Made by a program: the position numbers and the translations under genes. Of a DNA stretch of 64,000 nt, positions 23,701 to 35,700 are shown piece by piece (within the stretch, counting starts at the first letter, position 1; the number at the start of each line of letters is the position of its first letter). The notes beneath the pieces are model-generated. The model was not told where the DNA came from and searched no databases. It saw only the letters and a program-made list of their open reading frames with translations. Source of the stretch: Apteryx mantelli (Eukaryota; Chordata; Aves; Apterygiformes; Apterygidae); contig NC_089985.1 in NCBI RefSeq assembly GCF_036417845.1, forward strand, positions 32,880,583-32,944,582. Direction: 5' to 3'.

Positions 23701-26700
23701 GTCCTCTGCTGGCCGAGTAGCTGCTTCCAGCCACAGAGTTTTGTGGCCAAGTCTTATCTGCAGCAGTTAAGTGCCATTTTCCCTGCCTTCAAGCTGTGCT
23801 GTTTGAAGCTACTGGATCAACAGTAATCTATGCAGACTTTGGCACTAATGGCAGTGCCAAGCTGCAGCCTCCCTGGGATAACAGAGTGATCAGAAGGAAG
23901 GGAACCTGCATCCTGTGAAAAAGGTCCTGGGATCTTTCTGGATCCAGCAGAGATCCTCATTTTTTCCAGCTCTTCAAGGGATCAAATTGCATAGGACTCA
24001 GAGCGTGCGCCTGTAATTGAAAGTGAAAGAGCTCCTCCCATGGCACAGCAAATAACCACTCTTGGCAGAGCTGCCGCAGCTGACCATACACAGAGTCTTG
24101 GCCATTAAACCACGTAACTTCAGCGCAGCATAACTTGCTTATGATGAAGGGCTGGTCACAGCAGACGCATTGTATGACAGCATATGGGTCCTTTAAGCTT
24201 CAGCCCATCAGCTGGCAGTGAACCAGGAGAAATTAGGTGCGGGCTCTGGATTCCTCATTGGCAAATCTGAGCCAGTTGTGGGTGCAGCAGCACCTGCTTC
24301 CCAGCTTAGAGCAGGGCTGTATTGTCTTGTGCTCTCTGTCTCCAACTGATGTGCTGGGATGAGGGGCTGGAGGGGGGCTGGGGCACGGAAACGGGAACAC
24401 GCAAACTTCTCTTGCCACATAGTTTGAAAGTCCCCTCAGCTTCCAACCTTAGATCCAACCTTGTCCATATCCTTTGTTTTATTTTGGGATAGAGAAACTG
24501 CAAGAGACTTTCTCCAGACAGGATTTGAACCACAAACTCTAGGGAGCAGGAGGCCACCTTTCCTGGCCCTATGAGCAACCTACTGAGATTTTGACAGAGA
24601 TTGAGCCAAACAGTTGAAGAGAGAGTTTGTAGGTGGTCATGAAAGCAGGTCTCCAAGGGTCCCTGTGCATGGCTGGGTTTCTGGAAAGACACAGCAGGGT
24701 TACTCTCATGCCCTGCTAGCTTACTGCCTCCAACAAGAATTACGCAGAAAGACTTAGACTAACACAGTCCTGCTGCCATTCATGCATCAACAGGCACAAT
24801 CTCTGAAAGTTGTTCACAAGCTCCAACAGATTGCCCCTCCCTCCAAAACCCAGCAGTGCATCCAGGACACAGCCATTCTCTGGCTGCAAAAGGTCACTCC
24901 CATACACACTTACAGCAAGTCATTGCCTGGGGGAAGGAGGTCTTCCAGATGTTTGGGTCTGCTGTAGGGTTCGGATGCCAGACAATGGGCACACCAACAA
25001 ATCAGACAAAGATATACTAGAGATAAATGTTCCTCGTTTCCTTGTAGTTTAGCCCTGGTTGCATCAGACTGGAAAACCTATTCATCTTGGATTCATCAGA
25101 GCCATAAATCATACCATGTGAGTCACTGGCATTGAAAACCTATTTAGCAATGTTGACCTCTGCTTTGGCTCTTAGGTGCTAATTATTTACATTAGCAAGC
25201 ATCAGTCAAAGGAGATGACACCATTATGGGCTGTAAATCAATGCTAAAGAAGTTTGTCATGAAGAGTGGTGGTGAGGAAGAGGAACAGAGGACACTGTGC
25301 CACTGAGCTGCCATTTTCTAGGGCTGAGGGCATTGTGATAATACAGGTTATAATCAAACTATATGAAGTAACTAATACAGATGCTGTTGCCTTCAGGTCC
25401 CCCTGGTTAAATGATCATCCCCCTTCCCAAATCAAGATTAGAGCAGACAGGCAGAAAATTGACTGAGACAAATGAAAGCAGAAAAGGAATTAAAGCACTT
25501 AGCACTCAGGCCCCTACTTTTTTCTCTCTAGGCTTAGATGCTATTCGTCTTCCCAGGCTCTGTGCTACTGCACGTGCCCTTTTCTGCAATCCATGCCCCT
25601 TATCACATCATACTAACTACTAGATTCGCAGTTAATTTTTTCCCCATTGCTACATGTCCTCCCTCAGTCAGACCACACTCAACCTTGCCTGTGACACACT
25701 TACAAAACCAGCTACATGTGTTTTCTAGTTTATTTGCCTGGGCTGTCTGGTCTCTGCTCTCCCGTTGTCCTGCTGTATTCAAGGACTCTCGCTCTCTGTT
25801 TGGCTAATTGCTTCCCAAGGGAGGTTGCAGGGGAACTTGGAGCTCCAGGGAGGCCTCTCCAATTCGACCTCTATAGCTGTTGTCTGAAGCTGTGCACCTT
25901 GTCAGGGTTTGCCTTCCTCCAGCCTCATTATACTTCACATTAGGATCTCAAGCTGAGACCTTAGTCTCCTAGTGGGAAAACTCAAGTCTGTGGTGAGGAG
26001 ATTTTTGCATTCAAATCTTATCCTTGAAGGCCACATGGACACAACTGGCTGGAGACACTTTGGTCTGCAAATTTCACAGGAGCTACCAAGACAGCACAGA
26101 GGGACACTATGTTACAGTAGTCCTCACAGTGTCAAGGAGTGATTCATGGCAACTGCAACAGAGGCAAAGTTTAAGGAGGATTTTCAAAGACTGATGGGTT
26201 GGGAAGTTCTCCCTCAGAAGACTAAGGCTGATAGTCACACAAGAGAAAACATGGGCATGCTTTTGAGATAGGGTGGGTGAAAGAGTCCACAGGGGGTGAC
26301 TGCAGTGGCCAGAGTCCAACCCCAAGTGAATTTACCAGTGCTGTATTCAAACCATGCTGCTCTCACCCCCTCCACCTCCCCATCCCTGGGACATCCTTAC
26401 CAAAGGCTCCAGCTCCCGATGGTCAACAAGGCTGAATTCCCTGATGAAGTAGTAAAAGTGCTTGTAGCAGGTGTTGACGTGAGCCTCAGCACCCATGTTG
26501 ATGATGCTGTCAAAGTGGTGGATGTAGACATGGACAAAGACACGGAAGAGGCGGGTGAGGATCTTAGTGCAAACTTGCTGGAACTGCTTGGGGAAGGGAA
26601 CACCTGCAAAGCAGAAGCAATTGGAAAGCCGTTTGAGCATTTACAAAAAAACACCTAGAGTTTAAATGTCTCTGTCATGATTAACAAGCAACCATGAGTG

Positions 26701-29700
26701 ATGAGAAAGGATTCCCTTGGCTAATGTCAAGGGTGACAGCTACACTAGGGAAATGTACCATCCAGCTCTCCCAGACACTTCCTTTTTGCTTAGCTGTCAA
26801 TTTTATCCGAGCATGGTCTGAGGATCTGGGTTTCCCCAGGAGGGAACAGTTCTCATCCAATGGAGGGAGCCACATCTGTCCACATCTGTCTGGCCCCAGA
26901 GTCATCTGGCAGAGGATCCTTCTGCCCTGTCTCCCCACCTTTCCTCTGCAAGCCTGTGCAGACACAGCAAAATTCAAGATATCAGAGGACTTCTCTAACC
27001 TTGCCCAACACCACATAGTACAGCAAAGGGTTGACCTGGGACCATGGGCATGAGCAGATCGCTGCAAGGACAGAGGCAGTTTGCCATAAGAAGTCTTTCC
27101 CTTCAGCTGAACCCACAGTGAGTCATAACACCAATCTCTGTGCCATGTGCCATGGCCATGCATGGTCCCATTCCCACCCAGACAAGTCCACCTCACGCAG
27201 CCACATGTATTTACCCAGGTTCTTGAAAAAAAGCAAACCTCCTTCCAGCAGGAAATAAACCTTCCCTGTGATATTCTGAATTGAAAGCAAGTTTTATACT
27301 GTTCTTTCTCCAAACACCCTCAAGCATCACTTCTGATGCACCAAAAGAAACAGGTGGGGTTTCTACCTTTTTTCCAGGTCCCTGTTTCAAATGAATATCT
27401 CATTAAAACAGAGTGGGAGGAAAACTGACTGGTTTAACGATGCTCAGGTTATAATTTCATTGCACCTGTATAATGGTACCTCCTGAGATGCCCTTCCAGG
27501 GTGTTCAAGAACAGGACCCACCACAGGGACTGCTGCGGACTCTGTACTTTCAGCCTTGTCCCACACAAGGACACAATTTCATTCTGTACACTTCCATCCT
27601 CATCCAAATACAACCCTCTGGCTGTTATCACAGTGAAAATCTCACAGGTGTCAGTACAGTCAGTGCCTGGAAGCTTGGGGTAAATCTCCAAAGGAAACAT
27701 GGCTTTGAAACTCCCAAACATATATTTTGGAAGGTGAAAAATGAAATGATTTGAATTTGTTTTCCTGAAGGTTCTTCCTCTCCCCTGAGCAACTGAATTC
27801 AAATTTGTAAATAGCAAAATAAAACCCTCCCTTTCCACAGCTGTACCTGCCTCCTCCCTTAGCTTCTTACTACTGCAGCACTTAATGTCTTAAAAATCTT
27901 TCCAGATGACCTCTGGACCTCAACCATGGTCAGCTCAGGTGTTTTGTGCTGTGAGAAGCATCAGCAAATCTCTTAACTAAAAAAATAAAAATGGAAATTT
28001 TACCTTTGAATCTTCCTCATCAGCCTTGCTAAGTAATTAAACCCTTTTCCCAAATGTTCTTGGCAGTTTTGTTTCCAAGCAGCAGTATCATCCCCCTCTC
28101 CTCCAGAAGTGGAAAATGCAAAGGATTTGTCCTGTTGCCATCACTTGTGGAGCCTGTGTTTTCAATGGCCAAAATTCAGTGAATGCTGAGTTTAGTTTCA
28201 CAGTACTTATAACAGAGGATGATCTCTGGTCTAAAACAGCATCACCCTCAGCCCAGCACAGCCACGTCTCCTTTTGCTTCATGCACTGAATCGGTGTGGC
28301 TGCCAGGGCAGAACCAGCGCGTGTTCATGCCACAGATGCATGGCCCAGCTGGGTCTCAGAGGAGGACACACATCTGAGTTCAACATCACAGAAACACAGA
28401 GATGCAGTTTTGAGATGATTCACAGCCATTGCCCAGCGTAGCCACTAGCACACCACGATCCCAGGGCTGCTCCCACAGCAGTACAAAACCCAGTAGGACC
28501 CTTGGCATGACCCATTTCACTGCTGCTACCTGCACTGCCAGCTCTAACACATACTCTTAGGACTTTCTGTAAAAGGTATTTGCATCTGGCAAAGTACAAC
28601 CAGGACCTCCCCATGCCAGCAATTTATAGATGATACCAGAGGTCCACTTCTGCCCTTTGACTGTGGAGCTCTCCTTGCCTGCCTGTCTGATAAAGACAGG
28701 GATCAGAGAACAGACCACTGGGTATCCCTGCACTCAGGAAGGACTGGGTGCTTTATTGAAGGCTTCATTTGAACTTTTTGCACTGTGTGAGAATTTGCTG
28801 AGCAAATAAAAGCCCTGAGCACCAAACTGGGGAGAGAGAAATGCTGTTAGGGTGGCCCCTACAGACCAGCTTTGAAGAACCAGCCAAGAAATATTTCTTT
28901 TAATAAAGACAATCCATCACAGCAAATGATGGCTAATGAGCATGCATTCCCAGTGCACTGGTTGGGGAATACATGTTGTTCTGAACAGTGTGTCTCCCTG
29001 GGACTCAGAGACAAGCAGTTGCCTGGAACGCAGCAAGGTGCCGGTGGGCAGACAGCATCGTGCTTCCAGTCACCAGTTTGTCACCCGTGCCGCTTGCCTA
29101 GTGACTTGCTTGTTCAGTCAAAACAAGCAATGAGGAAGAAATCAGACCTGATCAGCGAATGGGAGTTTATCTCCAAACTGCTAAGACTGATGGTGAAGGA
29201 AAACAGCAAACCTCCACCCAGTTCTGAGTTGAGAGAGAAATAAAATCAGGCAGAGAACAGCAGATCAGAAGGATCTGAGACACCCAGGGCTGATAGCATC
29301 TGTGGTCCAGGTAGCGCTGTTGGGTGGGCCACATCCAGAGCTGGCAGACAGTGAAGAGTGGCTTTCCACTACTTTTGGTCCTGAGGTTAGACAGGAACCA
29401 TCTTGACCTGTAAGTCCAAGTCTTCATGGACATGCTGGCAGCTGAGGGACTTTGAGGGGCAGGCACATCCAGCTACAACCTGTGTTCTCCAAAAGCATCT
29501 CTTGCATTGGGGACAGGGCACTTAGCACAAGTCTTGTGGCCAACAGCAACTGTGTGGCTGTGTTTGGGAAGATGCTGAGCTACCATGTACCTAGTCGTGC
29601 CTGGAAAGATCTCATGGGGGGTGTCAGGACCTAAAAGTTTCCTACTGGGGCACCCCACCACTGTACTTTCACATGAACCCAACAATATCATCAGCTCCTA

Positions 29701-32700
29701 GGACATGAAGCTGAGCTGCTCTTCCTCCTGTCCATCACAAGGTGTCAGTGTGTGGCTGTCCCTTCCAAACATGGCCAGGCTGCAGTGGTGTCTGGCTGTC
29801 ACCAATGGACTTTGCCAGGTCACCCCCATGTCACACCACCCCCTATGGTCCTTTGGACAACGGATCAGTGGGATCCGCGTCTGTCCGTTCCTCCCCTCAT
29901 CATCTTACCCCATGCACATGTGGATCTCAGCCCAGCCTGTTGTCTCTTTTAAAAACAGGGAGACATCTCCCATTTCAGAGCTGGGGATCTGCTCAGCATG
30001 GGGGCCTGTGTGAGTTGATTAAAGCACTTCCCTGCGGGAAGGAAGCGGGGTGGATATCTGATAAGCAAACTGCTCTCCAGCCCTGTGCTGCTCTTGAGCT
30101 CAAAGCTTCTCCTGCCTGGCTGCTCCAGCCAGCAGCAGTCATGTCTCGCTGCAGATCTCCAACAAGTTAGAAAGCAACACACGCCAGCCCCAGCATGCGC
30201 TGGTCACCTCAGTGAGGAGCTGGAGAAATTCCCTATCCCTTCACCCAAAACTGAAGTTAAACAGCTCTCCGGTAAAGAGCTATCAGCAGAAAGGTGTTTT
30301 GACTAACTCAGGCAGAGCAGCATAAATATCTGGCAAAAATGCTGTTTGTCCTGGATCATGGCTGCTAGCACAGTGGATGTCCAGTAGGCAATTCATGTGA
30401 CATCCTCTCCAGCTCACAAGATGACACAGTGAAGGATAAAGTGAGAGCAGGTCACGCTTGCTTAACATTTAATGTGCCTCCTCATGCAGGTCAGGGTGGT
30501 TAAATTACAGGTAGCACATCCCAGGCAAACGCGAAAAACCCATGAAACAGATCTCAGCACTGGCCAAGCACCAGCCCTTCCCTTGCAGATACTTAGCTTT
30601 AAACCCAGAAGTCAGACCCCAATACATACACTTAAGAGCCATCCTAGCTGCTAAGAGGGATCACCATGACAGCAAGCAGAGAAAGAACAGGGCCCATTCA
30701 TCAAACACCCTCGGAGGCAGCCTCCTCTCACAGCTGGGCTTCCCATCCCTGCCAGGTCAGACGAACGGTGTTACAGGTGCATGACACAGAGAGCATGTTA
30801 GTCACCAATGCACTGGTACGTGGTACTTGTGGATGGGGCAGCAATGGCCCGTGGTTTTGGGGACTGGCAGTTTCTTTCTCCCTCTCGGAGATGGTGCACG
30901 ATGACATGACCTGGCAGGGGTGAGCAGCCCAGTGATATGAAGGGATGAGGCAGGTGGGATCAAATGTGGGTGGGACAGACCAGTGTGTTCACAAGCTATG
31001 AGGAGGTGACCAAGGGACGCACACACAGTAGGACAATGTGAACTCCCTCGGATGTTGGGAAGAACATTTGTACACGATATCGGCTCTTTTCATCCACCTG
31101 CCATCACCAGACATTATATCCAGATGCTATAAACTGATCGGGCAATCAGCAGCTGGAAGCATCACTTGCCCCACAACAGACATGCAGTCGCATCTGAGGA
31201 AGAGCAGAGCAAAGCAGCAATCCATGATGCTGGTAAAGGGAGATTATTAAATGTATTTGAAGCCAGGGCAAAAGCTGTAAACAGGGCAGGTACAATTTCA
31301 CTCGCTGCAACACAGCCAGGGCACTGGTGAGCAGTGTGACTCACAGCTGCGAAATGAATTAGCACCTTCAGTTTGTCTTGGATATTTTGCTTGAAACCCC
31401 AAGATGTCATTTAATGCTCAGAGAAGTCTGTTTTCCACACTCCACACTGATTGCTTCAAAACATAAAGAAACCATGTGGGACTATGTGTAAAAGGAAATG
31501 AAAATGAGAGGTTACAAAGTGCATGTGCTTATGGTAAGGGAATGCGAATGGGTCTTGGATCTTTCCTGCCATCTCTCCAGTCACTAGACCTCATGCACCA
31601 GCCAATTTAATTTTTTCATGATGAATCAGTACTGTGAAACTATTTTGCTTCTTGGCAAATGTATTTTTTTCCTCTACAGAAGCAGTAATTCAATGAACTA
31701 CACGATGAATTATTATTGTTATTATTATTTCTAAATTCCATTTTGGCCAGTATATTGTTCAGTGAATTGTCTTTTCCTAAAAATAAGTCTTTAAGCTCCA
31801 TTTAAGACTAATGGTCTGACAGCAGCTGCAAACTGGTATGGTGTTAATTTTGGAAGGAAAGAAGGAGGAAAATAATTAAAAGAAATGACAATTATGTAAA
31901 AAATAGTCAGCTGAGAAAACTGCAATAATTAGCTGAATTCTGAACATTTTTCTCCTGTTGTTATGGAGAGAAAGTATCGGATAATTTTGCAACAAGTTTT
32001 CTCTCTCTTTTTTTTTTTATAATTGTTTTGGGAATGCACTTGAATGGCAGAGCTTAAGTTTTGAAAAGCTTGCCAAGAGCTATTCCAAAATCTCCTGAGT
32101 ATGAATAACACTCATTAGAGCCACTGGCAGAGCGTGCCAGTTGTTTCCGGTGCTGGATTTGCTCCACACCCTGTGTCCACACTGATATAGTAAGAGCCAA
32201 GTGTCAGCGCACGTGACTGATGCCTGGGCTGACCAGTGCAGCCACGGTGCAGCCACAGCCGCGGGACGGCCGAGGGCCCTGCAACCCCCGTCCCCCGAGC
32301 CCTCCTCCCCGCCCAGCGCGCTTCCACCCCTTGGCTGCTCCCTAATAACAGGCACTGCGCAGGGCTCTAACCCAGCGAAACACTTAACTTATTCATTTTC
32401 CAGCAGGCACCGCAGGGCATAACAGTAACCAGGGAGCAGCTGATATTTTCCAGGTGGCAATTTGCTCATATGCCCACTCACTGAAGATACTACAGATACA
32501 GTTTTACCAGCTGGTAAAAATCTACCCGTAGAATCATTTATTCTTATCCCTGTATGGGAACAATGCTTATTCCCCATTTAAATGTTTTTTCAGCATAGGT
32601 ACATCAGTTGGAAGAGTGAAAACAGAGCACTAGCACATGCAAACTGATATGGGTCATCTGGGAAAGCTGTTACCATAGAGGATTTACAGCAATTGGGTTG

Positions 32701-35700
32701 GCATAGCTCACTCCATTCAGGGAGCCGTTTCATCTCAGCTGGCAAATGGACAGGTTTCCGCTCCAGAAGAAGGATTATATAGCAAAGCCTTTAAGTGGGA
32801 CTGAGCCCTGTGGGTGGATTTCCCCAGGGATGGGGATGACATGTATCTCTCCCCTCACCCTTGCTGTAGCCATAGGCAAGGTCCACTGTACGTGGACAGC
32901 TCAGCTGCCTCCTCCTACCCCGTCCCATTAAACCTGCAGAGGGGTTTTCTTCTTGTGGAAACTACATTACTTCTGGCTAACTCTGCCACATCACAAACTG
33001 TCTGCTCACATTGTCCTCACTCACTGCCATTTCAGATGTCGTCTGCCTGTCTGACATCAAGTCAAAGCTGACACAGCTCTGCATCACACAGTTTGCCTAA
33101 ACTGAAGGGGAAGGTGTTTGGATGTCCCCATCCAATCCAGACCAAATTCACGTTGCTGGCAGACCTGACCTGGTCTCTCTGCTCCCCTCCCTCTGCTACA
33201 GCTCTAACGCATACTAAGGGACCAGATACTTTGGCGGTGCAAATCAGCAGAGCTCTGCTGCAATCAGCAGAGCTGTGCCGATTTACCCCAGCCAAGGTCT
33301 CCTCCACAAAGCAAAAGGATCCAGCCAGCTTACACGCCAGCTAGCCATCTCTTCTCATTTCCATCTGAGCCTCTTACCCAAGGGTGAATGATTTTCCAGC
33401 CCTGACCTCTGAAATACCTCTTCCTTTGCCTGTCAGTGTGACCATAATCAAGCTCTGCTGAATCATGTGCTGTTTCAGGGTTTGTAGTTCTTGGATGGAC
33501 AGGGACACTGAGGTTAGCCTCAGACAACGTTAGCGATTTTGGGTAACACTTGCTGTTTCCAAAAAAAGGCTGTTTTGTCTGTGGTCAGGTGGCCTTAGCC
33601 AGGGAACAGAAGAAACTGTCCTGGGACAGTTTTGTTGCATATGGCAAAGACAGGCCATGAGAGAAAGCTGAGATGGACACAAATGAGGGAGAGAGTTGGA
33701 AAGCAAGGACCTCCTCCTTGAATCATGCTGGGTTTTGGGGAACTTAAAAAGAAAAGGAAGGATTTTCTCCTGTGACAGTCGCAGCACAGAGGGAATAGTA
33801 CAGTTTGCTCTGGGACTCTTACCACCATGGCTATGGAAAGTTGCAGGAATAATTCTCAGAGCTGAGTTTTGTTAAAAATCAGTGGCTTCTAGTAGGGAGG
33901 TCCAATGTACAAACCATCCATCCCCTGGGATGAATCCATCCAGTCCACCACGCAAATAGCCCAGAAAGCTGTCACCGTGCAGCTTAGAAGCCAGAGCATT
34001 GCTCATAGCCCAACTGCAGCCCTGCACAAGGGAATTACCCTGAGCTATAGGGGAAACATTGCCCTTCCTTCTGTAAAGCACCCTCTCCAAGCTCTCAGGT
34101 CTCTTCATCAGCTCTCCCTGACGGCCCAACAAGGACAGGGGGAAAAAGAGCTGGGAGCTGAGAGTGCAGTAATCACTGCACCATTTTCCCTGTGTTTTTT
34201 ATGTTACCAGGCACACTGGTCATGTGGCAGATACAGTTCTTGGCCCAAATGGCCGTGCCTGGGACAGCTGAAGCTTTGCCACGGAGCAGCATGCGCAACA
34301 GGGCTGGCACGTTGTTGCTGTGCTCCATCCCAAAAGCCAACAGGAAAGAGTTACATTCAGCTGGATCAAAAATGTTGGCAAAGGAGGGGTTGAAGAGGAG
34401 AGAGGAGGGGAATGACCTGCTTGTAGCAGCAGAAGCAGAGCAGCAACTACAAAACTCCCCTTGAGACAGTGATCAACCATGTGGGTGAAGTTCTCCGCTG
34501 TAAGTTCTTCTGCTGTAAGCAGAAGTGGGATAAACTTTCTTTATGCTAAATCCCATCTTTACTGCTAAAATTTAAGAGGCTTATTTGAAACTTATCATTT
34601 TGTAAAAAAAGAAAGAAAAACTTATCCATTGTAACAAGGCTGGATATGCCATTAGCTCTGGAGAGGCCCTCTGCCCCGGGAGCTGTCTCCAGCCACGGAT
34701 GCGGGAGGAGGGCTCTGTTTTCCATCCACACCTTGCACAGCAAAAATCATTTCCTTTCATGACCTTGGAGTTTGCAACCTTTCACTTTCTCTTGCTGGTC
34801 TCCTGCTCTTGCGTGGTCAAGGGGAGGGAAGCAGAAACACGAAAATGCGTCATTAGGAAAAAAAATACTTAAAAAAATACAGGAGGTTGAGCTGGTCTAA
34901 AAACTTCAGCAGTCTTAGACTCTGGCTACACATGAGGGACTCGAGGCCGATGGGAAGAAGCAGTGTAACAAGCTCTCTGTGAAATGCTGTAGTTAAAAAG
35001 ATAAATGGGCTCCTTGGAGATATGTTTGGGCACAGGGAGTGGAAAAGGGAGCTCTCAGCTCTGTGTGCAGCATTCCTAGGACACACTGGTAGTCTCACTC
35101 CAAAAAACAGCTATTAAAAATTTGGCCAGAGTGCAAGAAAAAACTGCGGAGGGGTCTGGGTTGTGGGAAACGGGCTTTTGGCCAGAGGCAACGCACAGTC
35201 TCTCTTGATCTGCTGAGGGCAGGTTCAGCCATGACTTTAGCATGGTCTGCAGGTGCCCAAGGGGGATGCGGCAGCTGGCAGCGCTGCCTCTGCACGGCAC
35301 CCTGCTCTCAACTCACCACCCTGGGGCAGCGGTCCCCCTCATCAGCTGTGAACATTTCAGACCTCTCCTCCTTTAAACAGCTCTCATCTGCCCTGTGCCT
35401 CCTTGGTGCATTGTACCCCTGTCTCCTGGGTCCTTTTCCAAGAGCCTGGTTCTTTAGGAAGGAGGTTGAGCATCTCTGTTTGATCTGGCTCCTCTCCCGA
35501 ACCCCCACGTCTTTCCCTGCTAAACGCTCCCTTAGCCTCATCTCATTCTTTGGCACAGAAAAAAGGAGCAGCCCATCAGAAATACGCAGATGTGACATTT
35601 TCCTTCGGCCAAACACCTCCATCTTCTGAAATGCCAGAGCTGCCAAGCAATTAACCTGAGCACATGGCAAGCCAGTCAAAACCAGTTAATTGGGGACATA

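Larger units (their letters stand above)
20730..26400 (-). other. MOB3C: MOB3C intron between coding exons 2 and 3 (5.7 kb)
   Basis: Bounded by a GTAAGG donor and a GCAG acceptor with a long pyrimidine tract. It contains old MIR-like SINE pieces at about 21005-21115 and 21476-21552. The open frames inside are short and have no recognisable protein similarity. I see no nested gene. Confidence 0.8.

Noticed and set aside
26681-27313. 210-codon minus-strand open frame next to MOB3C exon 2
   Set aside because: It sits upstream of the exon 2 acceptor in a different context and has no MOB-like or other domain. Treated as intron.
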